This document shows, piece by piece, positions 7,688-16,644 of a DNA stretch of 64,000 bases (position 1 is the stretch's first letter; each line of letters opens with the position of its first letter). Location of the stretch: NCBI RefSeq assembly GCF_029543085.1, contig NZ_CP119967.1, forward strand, positions 3,188,501 to 3,252,500. The letters run 5' to 3'. The stretch is from Pseudomonas sp. A34-9. Lineage in GTDB: Bacteria; Pseudomonadota; Gammaproteobacteria; Pseudomonadales; Pseudomonadaceae. The notes under the pieces are model-generated. The model was not told the DNA's origin. It did no database searches and saw nothing but the letters and a program-made list of their open reading frames with translations. The position numbers and the translations under genes were made by a program.

Positions 7688-9334
7688 ATGACACTCAGTC
7701 CTTTTGCGGGCAAACCGGCACCGGCAGAATTGTTGGTCGATATCCCGCGACTGGTAACGGCTTACTACACCGGACAGCCCGACGCCTCGATTTCCACTCA
7801 GCGTGTGGCGTTCGGTACATCCGGGCACCGGGGCAGCTCGTTCGACTTGAGTTTCAACGAGTGGCACGTTCTGGCCATCAGCCAGGCGATCTGCCTGTAC
7901 CGCGAAGCCCAGGGCATCACCGGGCCGTTGTTTGTCGGCATCGACACCCACGCACTGTCGACTCCGGCCGGAGCCAGCGCGCTGGAAGTTCTGGCCGCCA
8001 ACGGTGTGACCGTGATGATCGCCGAAGGTGATGAATACACGCCGACGCCGGCCATTTCCCACGCCATTCTCTGCTACAACCGTGGCCGCACCTCGGGCCT
8101 GGCGGACGGCATCGTCATCACGCCGTCGCACAACCCGCCACAAAGCGGTGGTTACAAATACAACCCAACCAACGGCGGGCCGGCCGACACCCATATCACC
8201 AAATGGATCGAAGCCAAGGCCAATGAACTGCTGGCCGCCAAACTCGCCGGTGTGAAACGCATCAGTTACGAGCAGGCGCTAAAGGCCAGCACGACGCATC
8301 GCCACGATTACCTGAATACCTACGTAGCCGACCTGATCAACGTGATCGACTTCGACGCCATTCGTGACGCCAAACTGCGACTGGGCGTTGATCCGCTGGG
8401 CGGAGCAGGGGTGCGCTACTGGTCGGCGATTGCCGAGCATTACCGCCTCGATCTGCAAGTGGTCAACAAGGAAGTCGACGCGACGTTCCGTTTCATGACC
8501 GTCGACTGGGATGGCCAGATTCGTATGGATCCGTCGTCCAGCCACGCGATGCAAGGGTTGATCGGCTTGAAAGAGCGTTTCGACGTCGCTTTTGCCTGCG
8601 ACCCCGATCACGACCGTCACGGCATCGTGACGCCGTCCGGTGGTTTGCTCGCGCCGAACAATTATCTCGCCGTTTCGATCGATTACCTGTTCCAGAACCG
8701 CCCGCAGTGGCGTGCGGACGCCGGCGTGGGTAAAACCGTGGTCAGCAGCGGTCTGATCGATCGCGTGGCCAAGCGCTTGGGGCGTCGTCTGTACGAAGTT
8801 CCGGTCGGTTTCAAATGGTTCGCCGACGGCCTGTTCGACGGCTCGCTGGGCTTCGGCGGCGAAGAAAGCGCGGGCGCATCCTTCCTGCGCAAGGACGGTG
8901 GCGTGTGGAGCACCGATAAGGATGGTCTGATCCCGGCGTTGCTCGCCGCTGAAATGACCGCACGCACCGGTCGCGACCCGAGCCAGGCCTACAAGGCATT
9001 GACCGATGAGCTGGGCGAACCGTTCTCGGTGCGCGTCGATGCCAAGGCCAATCCGGAGCAGAAAGCGTTGCTGAGCAAGTTGGCGCCTGCGCAGGTCACC
9101 TCGACGGAACTGGCCGGCGAGAAAATCCAGAGCATTCTCAGCCATGCACCGGGCAACGATCAGGCGATTGGCGGTCTGAAAGTGATGACTGAAAACGGCT
9201 GGTTCGCCGCGCGTCCGTCGGGCACCGAAGACATCTACAAGATCTACGCCGAAAGCTTCATCAGTGACGACCACCTCAAGCAATTGGTCGTTGAAGCGCA
9301 GACGTTGGTGGACGGTGCTATTTCCAGCAAGTGA
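7688..9334 (+). CDS. pgm: Phosphoglucomutase, alpha-D-glucose phosphate-specific
   Basis: A 548-residue cytoplasmic enzyme interconverting glucose-1-phosphate and glucose-6-phosphate, linking glycogen/trehalose and nucleotide-sugar synthesis to central metabolism. The phosphoserine loop TPSHNPP puts the catalytic Ser at 147. The metal loop DPDHDRHG, the sugar-binding GEESAGASF and the C-terminal phosphate-binding [14 protein letters not shown] are all present. Length matches the roughly 546-residue enterobacterial Pgm. The gene stands alone with its own terminator at 9361. Confidence 0.96.
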   Translation: MTLSPFAGKPAPAELLVDIPRLVTAYYTGQPDASISTQRVAFGTSGHRGSSFDLSFNEWHVLAISQAICLYREAQGITGPLFVGIDTHALSTPAGASALEVLAANGVTVMIAEGDEYTPTPAISHAILCYNRGRTSGLADGIVITPSHNPPQSGGYKYNPTNGGPADTHITKWIEAKANELLAAKLAGVKRISYEQALKASTTHRHDYLNTYVADLINVIDFDAIRDAKLRLGVDPLGGAGVRYWSAIAEHYRLDLQVVNKEVDATFRFMTVDWDGQIRMDPSSSHAMQGLIGLKERFDVAFACDPDHDRHGIVTPSGGLLAPNNYLAVSIDYLFQNRPQWRADAGVGKTVVSSGLIDRVAKRLGRRLYEVPVGFKWFADGLFDGSLGFGGEESAGASFLRKDGGVWSTDKDGLIPALLAAEMTARTGRDPSQAYKALTDELGEPFSVRVDAKANPEQKALLSKLAPAQVTSTELAGEKIQSILSHAPGNDQAIGGLKVMTENGWFAARPSGTEDIYKIYAESFISDDHLKQLVVEAQTLVDGAISSK

Positions 9335-9360
9335 AGCAATAAGTGCTGCGCTTTATTAAA

Positions 9361-9393
9361 AAAAGGGGCGACCAAATGGTCGCCCCTTTTTTT
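9361..9393 (+). terminator. Rho-independent terminator of pgm
   Basis: A stem AAAAGGGGCGACC / GGTCGCCCCTTTT with an AAAT loop, followed by further T residues, begins 27 bases after the pgm stop. The A-tract on the 5' side would also let it work for the convergent minus-strand gene. Confidence 0.9.
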
Positions 9394-9437
9394 GCGTCCT
9401 CAGTCCCGCAAATCGGGAGTGTTGACTGGCAAATCAG

Positions 9438-9740
9438 TCAACCGCACTTGAAATGGCTGAAACGGTTGTCTATGTCGCTGGTGACTTTAAGACGATCATG
9501 GCGATGATCCGCCGTGTAGACGTACCCGTCCTGTTCGTGACGAACGTATGCCGCCCCAGACATTACGCGCAACTCTTCGAGTAAAGCGGGCGTCACCATG
9601 ATCGGCGCCAGGGTATCGAATGCAAAGTTATCGTTGCATCGACCCGTCTCGCCCTCGGAAGCCGAAGCCTCAAACGCTGCGATGCCAACGGTCATGAGTA
9701 CAGCCAGAACTGCATTTTTCAAAACGATTTTCTTGAACAT
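9438..9740 (-). CDS. Secreted peptidase inhibitor I78-like protein
   Basis: A 100-residue protein from ATG 9740 (MFKKIVLKNAVLAVLMTVGI), with a signal peptide ending near ASA at residues 25-27. The mature part carries ALLEELRVMSGAAYVR and, near the end, HRHDRLKVTSDIDNRF then the terminal FKCG. This matches the I78 inhibitor layout: a helix with LLxELR, an RxDRLNV-like strand, and a terminal V/F-x-C-G, with a second Cys (GRCND) early in the mature chain for a disulfide. I78 members inhibit serine proteases in the periplasm or outside the cell. A longer frame to 9821 adds 27 residues before the signal peptide and is rejected. The window also encodes two exported subtilases, but a link is speculative. 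Confidence 0.72.
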   Translation of the reverse strand: MFKKIVLKNAVLAVLMTVGIAAFEASASEGETGRCNDNFAFDTLAPIMVTPALLEELRVMSGAAYVRHEQDGYVYTADHRHDRLKVTSDIDNRFSHFKCG

Positions 9741-9891
9741 GTTGCTTCCTTGCAGGGTTGATCGGAAATGCGCCTGACTCCTTCCAGGCGCAGGACAGAT
9801 CATTGCGCAGAAACGCATCAAGCGTGCGATATATATGTATCGCTATCGCCGCGTGCTTTGCCCCTGCAAGCACCCTCAGAGGGTTTGCGAA

Positions 9892-10587
9892 TCAGGCCAG
9901 ATCCACCAGAACGATTTCGCTGTCCTCAATGGCCGTGACGCTCAGCACGCGCTCATGCGCTACCGCCACACCGTCCCGAGCTTGTGCGCGCAAGCCGTTG
10001 ACTTCAATCACGCCGGTGCTCGGTACCAGATACGCGCGACGGCCTTCATCCAGATGATATTCGGCAGTTTCACCCGCCTTGAGGTTGGCCGCGACCAATC
10101 GCGCATCAGCGCGAATCCGCAGGCTCTGGTCATCGCCGTCCTTGCCGCTGGCCAACGTAACAAAACCTTCACGCTGACCTTTCGGGAACGGTTTCGCACC
10201 CCACGAGGGTGGCGCGCCAGTTTCCGTCGGCAGAATCCAGATCTGGAAGATCTTGGTGTCTTTGGTTTCCAGGTTGTATTCGCTGTGAGCGATGCCGGTG
10301 CCGGCGCTCATCACTTGTACGTCGCCAGCCTCGGTGCGGCCCTTGTTGCCGAGGTTGTCCTGGTGAGTAATCGCACCTTCACGGACGTAGGTGATGATTT
10401 CCATGTCGCGATGCGGGTGCTGCGGGAACCCGGTGCCCGCTGCGATCACATCATCGTTCCACACCCGCAGGTTGCCCCAGCTCATGCGCTGCGGATCGTA
10501 GTACTCGGCGAACGAAAAGTGGTGATGAGCGTCCAGCCAGCCGTGATGGGCGCCGCCCAGCGAGCTGAAAGGTCTGAGTTCAAGCAT
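9892..10587 (-). CDS. Pirin family protein (YhhW / quercetin dioxygenase-like bicupin)
   Basis: A 231-residue bicupin. The N-terminal cupin has the metal-binding motif PQHPHRDMEIITYV and the following GTGIAHSEYN, which supply the His/Glu ligands in pirins. The C-terminal cupin ends in AIEDSEIVLVDLA. Family members bind iron and some have quercetinase activity; the physiological substrate is usually unknown. I start at ATG 10587 (MLELRPFSSLGGAHHGW), preceded by GAGGAGA, rather than at 10632. It stands alone on the minus strand. Confidence 0.87.
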   Translation of the reverse strand: MLELRPFSSLGGAHHGWLDAHHHFSFAEYYDPQRMSWGNLRVWNDDVIAAGTGFPQHPHRDMEIITYVREGAITHQDNLGNKGRTEAGDVQVMSAGTGIAHSEYNLETKDTKIFQIWILPTETGAPPSWGAKPFPKGQREGFVTLASGKDGDDQSLRIRADARLVAANLKAGETAEYHLDEGRRAYLVPSTGVIEVNGLRAQARDGVAVAHERVLSVTAIEDSEIVLVDLA

Positions 10588-10865
10588 GATCGTCTCCTCA
10601 AAAGGCTCGTCAACGGGGTGTGATGGTTGCACCCGATGCGAGACCGGTGGTTTATGACGTGGATCATCTATCAGTTAACTATCGATAAAAAGCGTAAAAA
10701 ATGCGGCATTAGCATCGAATCCGTTGATATGAAAATAGCCCGCAAGCGTCTCATCTCACCTTCAGTTCATCGCCTAAACCAATGAGCTGTAAGCATTTCG
10801 CTAGAACTGAGCGGCAAATACAGCCACCATAGCTGCAACAGCCTCACACACTGGAGCCCGTCAGC

Positions 10866-13340
10866 GTGGCGCAACACACCCCCGATCTTCCTCCCGAACT
10901 TCGCCCCTTGGCCGAGATGCCTTGGTTCAAACGCCTGGCAGCACGCTTCTTCGGCCATGGTTTGACCCGTTTGCGTGCGCAGCACCGTGCTTCGTGGTTG
11001 CACGGTCAGGCCGATGGCTTTCGTAGCGGCCACACCGCTGGTGTCGAATATGGTTTTAAGGAAGGCAAGCTTGAGGGGCTGGAAGAAGGCCGTCAGGTGC
11101 TGTTGATCCGTGATAGCCGCAGCACTGAACATCGTCCGCCCAGCATCGATAATCATCTGTTCGACGATTGGCGTCCGCCGCTGAGTGCCGAGCTGAAGAA
11201 GCGCATGAAGGCCGATGTCGCCCGTTTGCTGCCTGAGCATGCTCAACCCAGTAGCGCGCAATGGAAGATGATTTTCAGCGAAACACCGTCGACGTCAGTG
11301 GTCGCCGGCGCTGGCGCGGGCAAGTCCACCACGCTGGTGTTGCGCATCCTGTTGCTCAAGCACTATCTGGGCTTTGAGCTGGATTCGATGACCGTGGTGA
11401 CCTTCACCCGCGAGTCGCGCAAGGATTTCATCAACAAACTGATCGAGCTGTTCGCGCTCTGGGGTCTGGCGCTGAATCTGCGCCAGGCGCGCGAACTGGT
11501 GCGCACCTTCCATTCGCGCATTCTGCCGATGGTGCGCAGCTTGCCGGGTTTCGAACGTTTGCAGGCCTTTGAAAACCTCAGCCATCGACCGCAAGGTGCC
11601 GACGAGGAGGCCGACAGCAATCCGTTCGACCTGCGCATCAACGATGCACAACGCCAGCAACTCAACGCCTGCTATCACCGCTTGTTCAAAGAGGACGAGC
11701 GTTTCCGCCAGTTGATTCAGCCACTGTCGCGCGCCGGTTTACAGCTCAAGGAGCTGGAACGTGATCACCCGGACGTGCAAAAACGCGTTGCCGTGACGGA
11801 ACTGGCCTCCCGGCGCGACGAAGAGCTGTGCGATGCCATCGAAGATTTGTGGTTCCGTGCCGGCGCCTGGCCGATCAAGGGGATTGAGCCGAACCGGCAG
11901 AGTTTCGATATCAACGGCGCAAAATTTCATTGTCATGGTTACATTCCCAGTCTGGATGCCTGGGTGGTGCTCGGTTTTGATCCACGGGAAAACCCGCAGG
12001 TCAGCCGGCCAAACGCCAAGCTCAGCGTGCGTGCGGAGTGGGCAGTCAAGCGCACCCTGTTTCAAGCTTTCTGTCGTAAGCCTTTGATTTGGCTGGATAG
12101 CTACGAGTCGTCGAGACGCGTTCTGGCAACGCTGGAAGGCGATGCCAGCGCCGGGCCGGGCTTCGAATACAAGGTCAAGGGCGAGTTGGCTTCCGCGCCG
12201 TTGCTCGACTGTTTTGTCGCGGCGGCCGGTTTCATCGAAAACCTCGGCCTGGACGTGCCTGACGCGGTCGCTCGCATGAGTTTTGCCAAAGACGACCCGG
12301 ACCGGTTTTTCTTTGAGGCGCTGAGCCTGTTCTGGCGGGCCTTTGAAGATCATCTGCTCGATCAGAAACCGCCGATCATGACCTACAACCGCATGTTCGC
12401 GTTGTTCAGCGAGCACTCACCGGAAAACCTCAAGCTGTTGAGCGATGAACTGCTCAGGCCGCTGTCGCACCTGATGATCGATGAGTTTCAGGATGTTTCA
12501 CCACAGATCGTTTCGTGGATCCGTGCCAGCCTGATGGAGATTCGCAGTCGTGGCCCGGCCATGCACGTCGGACGGGGCGCGCAACGCTCGTCGCTGTTGT
12601 GTGTTGGCGATGACTGGCAGTCGATTTACGGCTGGCGTGGCAGTTCGCCGAGTTACTTCATGGCGTTCGACAAGGAATTCCCGTCGCCTGCCACTACGCG
12701 GGTGATGCTCAGCGACAACTACCGCAGTCATCAGCACATTATCGACGCGGCCGAGCACATCGTTCGTGCCGCCCCGGCGATCCCCGGCAAGAAGGCCAAG
12801 GCCAGCGGCGCAGCCAAGCCGCTGCAACCGGTCAACGTGCTGGAGCGCGATGATCAGGCATTGGGCCAACGCCTCGCCGAACATTATCGTCAGGGTCATT
12901 CAATCTTGATGCTGTATCGAAAAAGTAGCGATAAGTCATTGATAGAGCAGCATATTCAGTCAGTAGTTAATGTCGATTCGAGCTTGCCGTACGAAGCGCG
13001 CCGGCTGAAGCAACTGACCTACCACAGTGCCAAAGGCTTGCAGGCCGACGCGGTGTTTCTGCTCGGCGATTGCCAGCACCTGACCAGTTCGCCCTATAAG
13101 AATCAGGTCTATCGCATGGCGGGACTGGGCAAGCCGGGCGACAGCGAGCCCTACGACACCGCGCAAAAAGACGAAATCCTGCGGCTGGCGTATGTCGGCA
13201 TCACCCGCGCGGTCAGCCATTGCTACTGGTACGTTGAACCGCAGGAAGCGCAAGCGGTGAACATGCCCAGGGCGTCCGACCGGGTGGCCAAGGACAAGCC
13301 GTTCTTCGTTGATCACCGCAGCGCCAAACACAGCGCATGA
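10866..13340 (+). CDS. UvrD/Rep-family superfamily 1 helicase
   Basis: An 824-residue protein with SF1A helicase motifs in order: Walker A GAGAGKST at 148-155, VVTFTRESRKDF (motif Ia), LMIDEFQDVSP near 536-546 (motif II), GDDWQSIYGWRGS near 581 (motif III), DNYRSHQHI near 617 (motif IV), YHSAKGLQADAVFLL near 719 (motif V) and RLAYVGITRA near 774 (motif VI). The 140 residues before Walker A are unusual, with a Gly-spaced charged stretch (GFKEGKLEGLEEGRQ), and resemble the N-terminal extension of HelD-like enzymes only in position. No nuclease domain is visible. It starts with GTG and is followed by a strong terminator. Role in DNA or RNA-polymerase metabolism is undetermined. Confidence 0.87.
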   Translation: MAQHTPDLPPELRPLAEMPWFKRLAARFFGHGLTRLRAQHRASWLHGQADGFRSGHTAGVEYGFKEGKLEGLEEGRQVLLIRDSRSTEHRPPSIDNHLFDDWRPPLSAELKKRMKADVARLLPEHAQPSSAQWKMIFSETPSTSVVAGAGAGKSTTLVLRILLLKHYLGFELDSMTVVTFTRESRKDFINKLIELFALWGLALNLRQARELVRTFHSRILPMVRSLPGFERLQAFENLSHRPQGADEEADSNPFDLRINDAQRQQLNACYHRLFKEDERFRQLIQPLSRAGLQLKELERDHPDVQKRVAVTELASRRDEELCDAIEDLWFRAGAWPIKGIEPNRQSFDINGAKFHCHGYIPSLDAWVVLGFDPRENPQVSRPNAKLSVRAEWAVKRTLFQAFCRKPLIWLDSYESSRRVLATLEGDASAGPGFEYKVKGELASAPLLDCFVAAAGFIENLGLDVPDAVARMSFAKDDPDRFFFEALSLFWRAFEDHLLDQKPPIMTYNRMFALFSEHSPENLKLLSDELLRPLSHLMIDEFQDVSPQIVSWIRASLMEIRSRGPAMHVGRGAQRSSLLCVGDDWQSIYGWRGSSPSYFMAFDKEFPSPATTRVMLSDNYRSHQHIIDAAEHIVRAAPAIPGKKAKASGAAKPLQPVNVLERDDQALGQRLAEHYRQGHSILMLYRKSSDKSLIEQHIQSVVNVDSSLPYEARRLKQLTYHSAKGLQADAVFLLGDCQHLTSSPYKNQVYRMAGLGKPGDSEPYDTAQKDEILRLAYVGITRAVSHCYWYVEPQEAQAVNMPRASDRVAKDKPFFVDHRSAKHSA

Positions 13341-13344
13341 GCAC

Positions 13345-13374
13345 AAAAAAGCCCACATCGCTGTGGGCTTTTTT
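13345..13374. terminator. Bidirectional terminator between helicase and DUF1652 genes
   Basis: A stem AAAAAAGCCCACA / TGTGGGCTTTTTT with TCGC loop. It has A and T tracts on both sides and lies between convergent genes, so it can serve both strands. Confidence 0.92.
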
Positions 13375-13390
13375 GTTTTAAATCATAAGC

Positions 13391-13663
13391 TTATGCGTAA
13401 CTCTTGAGAGACTCCGGAGGTATGAATGCTTCCAGCTCGTCCTCCACAGCCTCGATGATTCGCTCTACATCCGCTGCATTCATCACCGTCGCACACGGGA
13501 TGCCAGCGATGGCGATCATGGTTTCGCCACTGGCGCGATCGAACAGACGGGCGATCATGCTGCCCGGCGCGTCCATCGTCGCCTCGAAACCCATGGGATG
13601 AAAATGCCAGCGCATCAGCTGGCAGGCATTGGGGAACGTGACTTTGCTTGACCCTTTATTCAT
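13391..13663 (-). CDS. DUF1652 family protein
   Basis: A 90-residue protein of the type seen in several copies in Pseudomonas genomes: MRWHFHPMGFEATMDAPGSM near residues 17-36, a central IARLFDRASGETMIAIAGIP, and an acidic helical end (VERIIEAVEDELEAF). Function is unknown; the small size and absence of export signals suggest a cytoplasmic protein. It converges on the helicase gene and shares its terminator. Confidence 0.82.
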   Translation of the reverse strand: MNKGSSKVTFPNACQLMRWHFHPMGFEATMDAPGSMIARLFDRASGETMIAIAGIPCATVMNAADVERIIEAVEDELEAFIPPESLKSYA

Positions 13664-13926
13664 GTGTTGCCCGCCTTCTTCATCGAGCGCTTCCGTTTGC
13701 TCATGTTAGGTGGGAAGAGCCTTCATTGGCTCAACCGGTGACTGACATTAAAAGTAGCATCCCGATGTGAAATTCCTGTGAGATTTTTCAGTTCTTTTTG
13801 CGATTGCTTCGCATTTTTTGATGTAAGTCACGGCGTACGCAATCGTCGCCAAATGGCCACTATGGTTTAGTCATTGAAGCCTGCGCCGAACTTGGGCAAG
13901 CTCGGTTCTTTTGCGCCGAGCCCCTT

Positions 13927-14742
13927 ATGCACGCCGACGACGACGGCCCAGAACAGACCCAGGCCACGGCGGCCACGGTCATGCGCTATCACCTGAGCTG
14001 GAAGCACCGTGACCTCGACAGCGTCATGGCGCTGTATCACCCGGACATCCAGTACAACGACTTCTTCCAGAACCGCGTGCTCGGCCTTGATGAATTGCGC
14101 GAGTACGTGCGCGTCAGCATGCCGCGCGAATCCGACGAATTGCTTGAGCATTGCGATCGCATTCGCGTCGACGGCAACACCGCGTTCATTCAATACGAAG
14201 TCACCTTGCGCGGCGGTGACGGGCTGGTGTCGTTTCGTTCCAGCGAGGCGATCACGGTCAGGGACGGGCTGATCTGGCGCGTCAACGAATACGCCTCGCT
14301 GGTGCGCACGCAAACTCTCGGCACAAGCTCTTCAAGTCAGCGCCCGGCGGTCAGTCGCCTGGGCCTGTCCCCACGCCAGTTAAGTTTTATGGCTGAAGAC
14401 CTGCAGCAGTATTTCGAAAACCAGCAGCCGTACCTCGACCCCGAACTCGATTTGCAGCGAGTGGCGAAGGAGTGTGGCTACAGCCGCAACCAGATTTCCT
14501 ATCTGCTCAATCAGGTGCTTGGGCAAAGCTTCTATCGCTACGTCAACCAGGCACGCCTGCAACATCTGCTGCGCGCGCTCGACAACGCGGCGCCACCCGT
14601 ACGCATTGATGAACTGGCTTTCGCTGCCGGTTTCAATTCGTTGTCGGCGTTTTACAGCTGTTTCCGTCAACACACCGGCCAGTCGCCCAAGGCTTACGCC
14701 AAACAAATTTCTTTGCGGGCACGCGCGCAAGACATCAACTGA
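13927..14742 (+). CDS. AraC-family regulator with N-terminal SnoaL-like domain
   Basis: A 271-residue protein. Residues 15-125 form a SnoaL/NTF2-like fold (YHLSWKHRDLDSVMALYHPD, then DGNTAFIQYEVTLRGGDG and DGLIWRVNEYASL), and residues about 165-262 the double helix-turn-helix of AraC proteins (LDLQRVAKECGYSRNQISYL and FAAGFNSLSAFYSCFRQHTG). An NTF2-type pocket as the sensory domain is less common than the usual cupin. The three genes that follow on the same strand (amine oxidase, cupin, polyamine-type binding protein) are its likely targets. The ATG at 13927 has a weak ribosome site, so a slightly different start is possible. Confidence 0.85.
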   Translation: MHADDDGPEQTQATAATVMRYHLSWKHRDLDSVMALYHPDIQYNDFFQNRVLGLDELREYVRVSMPRESDELLEHCDRIRVDGNTAFIQYEVTLRGGDGLVSFRSSEAITVRDGLIWRVNEYASLVRTQTLGTSSSSQRPAVSRLGLSPRQLSFMAEDLQQYFENQQPYLDPELDLQRVAKECGYSRNQISYLLNQVLGQSFYRYVNQARLQHLLRALDNAAPPVRIDELAFAAGFNSLSAFYSCFRQHTGQSPKAYAKQISLRARAQDIN

Positions 14743-14793
14743 GCACAGCCACTAGGATCGACGCCATCGAAGTTTTCAGTGGCGGAGTCTTGC

Positions 14794-16200
14794 ATGCCGG
14801 CGTGGCGCACTATCAGTTTGTGGATGGATCAACTCGATGAGCCGCTGACCGCGCGGCCCGAGCTTGAGCGAGATCTGGACGTCGACGTGGCGATCATCGG
14901 CGCCGGTTACACGGGCCTGTGGACGGCGTACTACCTGAAAAAACTCGCGCCGGGGCTCGACATTGCGATTGTCGAAGCGCAGACCGCCGGTTTTGGCGCG
15001 TCCGGTCGCAATGGCGGCTGGCTGATGGGCAACCTGCTTGGCGAGGATCGCTTGCTGGCCGGGCTGTCGCCGGAACAACGCCGCGCCTCATTCGATCTGC
15101 TGCACAGCATTCCCGATGAAGTGGAAATTGTTCTCGAACGCGAAGGCATTGACTGCGATTACCGCAAGGGCGGGGTGCTGTACTGCGCCGCCCGCTATCC
15201 AGAGCAGGAAGCCACGCTGCGTGACTATCTGGCCAAACTGCACGCCCAGGGCCTGACCGACGACGATTACCGCTGGCTCAGTCCCGAGCAACTGGCGCAG
15301 CAGATCCGCGTGGCCAAGCCGTACGGCGGGATTTACGCGCCGCACGTGGCGACCATCCATCCGGCGAAACTGGTGCGGGGCCTCGCGCGCACGGTGCAGA
15401 ACATGGGCGTGAAAATCTACGAAAACAGTCCGGTCACCCATTGGCAGTCGGGCAGTTTGCGCACGGCGAAAGCCAGCGTGCGCAGTCGCTGGATCGTGCC
15501 GGCCGTCGAAGGTTATTCGGTGACCTTGCCGCCGCTGGGCCGCTATCAATTGCCGGTGCAGAGCCTGATCGTCGCCACTGAACCCTTGTCCGCCGCGACC
15601 TGGGATGAGATCGGCCTCAATCGTGGCCAGGCGTTCAGCGAATTCAGCCGGCAGGTCACTTATGGCCAGCGCAGTGCCGACAATCGTCTGATCTTCGGCG
15701 CACGCGGCGGTTATCAGTTTGCCGGCAAGTTGCGGCACAACTTCGATCTGACCCGCGATGAGGTCGAGCTGCGCCGCTATCTGTTCGGCGAACTGTTCCC
15801 GCAACTGAAAAACGTGCAGATCACCCACGCCTGGGGTGGCAACCTTGGCATGTCCCGCCACTTCAAACCGCACATGCTCTGTGATCGCGCCAACGGCATC
15901 GCGCTGTCCGGCGGTTATGGCGGGGAGGGCGTCGGCGCGAGCAATCTCGGCGGGCGCACCTTGGCCGATCTGATTCTCGAGCGCGACACCGAACTGACCC
16001 GGCAGCCGTGGGTGCTGCCGGACGGCGGCATTCATGCCCTGCGCGCCTGGGAGCCGGAGCCGTGCCGCTGGCTCGGCTACAACGCGATCATCAAAAGCTT
16101 CGTCCACGAAGACCAGACCCTGGCCAACCCGGCGACCGCGCCATGGCGGCGCAAGCTCGCCAGCCAAGTTGCGGGTTTCATGGAAGGTTTCATGCATTGA
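14794..16200 (+). CDS. FAD-dependent amine oxidase (DAO family, gamma-glutamylputrescine oxidase-like)
   Basis: A 468-residue flavoenzyme. The dinucleotide-binding fold is VDVAIIGAGYTGLWTAYYLK near residues 29-48, followed by the DAO-family GASGRNGGWL; the C-terminal FAD segment is GIALSGGYGGEGVGASNLGG. The family includes PuuB/PauB oxidases, which deaminate gamma-glutamylputrescine. Start at ATG 14794 (MPAWRTISLWMDQL) because GGAG lies six bases upstream; a GTG at 14779 is less well placed. It is first in a run with a cupin and a polyamine-type binding protein, supporting an amine substrate. Confidence 0.82.
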   Translation: MPAWRTISLWMDQLDEPLTARPELERDLDVDVAIIGAGYTGLWTAYYLKKLAPGLDIAIVEAQTAGFGASGRNGGWLMGNLLGEDRLLAGLSPEQRRASFDLLHSIPDEVEIVLEREGIDCDYRKGGVLYCAARYPEQEATLRDYLAKLHAQGLTDDDYRWLSPEQLAQQIRVAKPYGGIYAPHVATIHPAKLVRGLARTVQNMGVKIYENSPVTHWQSGSLRTAKASVRSRWIVPAVEGYSVTLPPLGRYQLPVQSLIVATEPLSAATWDEIGLNRGQAFSEFSRQVTYGQRSADNRLIFGARGGYQFAGKLRHNFDLTRDEVELRRYLFGELFPQLKNVQITHAWGGNLGMSRHFKPHMLCDRANGIALSGGYGGEGVGASNLGGRTLADLILERDTELTRQPWVLPDGGIHALRAWEPEPCRWLGYNAIIKSFVHEDQTLANPATAPWRRKLASQVAGFMEGFMH

Positions 16201-16241
16201 ACGTCGATTTACTTCAAGAAAGCCCAAAGACAGGTCAGACC

Positions 16242-16586
16242 ATGAGCATTACCCAGTTCAAGAACACCGCAACCCTGCCACTCGACGAGTCCAGCCCGGT
16301 CGCCGTGCCCCTCGGCGAACCGGTGGCGATCGCCTCGACCACCAGCGTCGAGCGCGATGACGGCGTCGAAACCGGCGTCTGGGAATGCACGCCCGGGCGC
16401 TGGCGTCGGCAGATCACCGCGCAGGAGTTCTGCCATTTCATTTCCGGGCGCTGCACGTTCACCCCTGACGGTGGCGGCGAAACCCTGCACATACAAGGTG
16501 GCGACGCACTGATGTTGCCAGCCAACACGCTCGGTATCTGGGATATCCAGGAAACCGTGCGCAAGAGCTACGTGCTGATTTTCTGA
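16242..16586 (+). CDS. Cupin domain protein (DUF861-like)
   Basis: A 114-residue single-domain cupin: TGVWECTPGRWRRQITAQEF, then CHFISGRCTFTPDGGGE and GDALMLPANTLGIWDIQETV. It has the (S)-ureidoglycine aminohydrolase-like DUF861 signature with W-x-C-x-P-G-x-W, often found beside DAO-family oxidases. A catalytic role is unproven; it may bind or isomerise a small product. It lies 41 bases after the oxidase and 58 bases before the binding protein, so co-transcription is likely. Confidence 0.83.
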   Translation: MSITQFKNTATLPLDESSPVAVPLGEPVAIASTTSVERDDGVETGVWECTPGRWRRQITAQEFCHFISGRCTFTPDGGGETLHIQGGDALMLPANTLGIWDIQETVRKSYVLIF

Positions 16587-16644
16587 TTGTTTGATCCTTT
16601 GATTGCCTGCCAACAAAAAAGAAAACCCACACAGGAATCGATCC

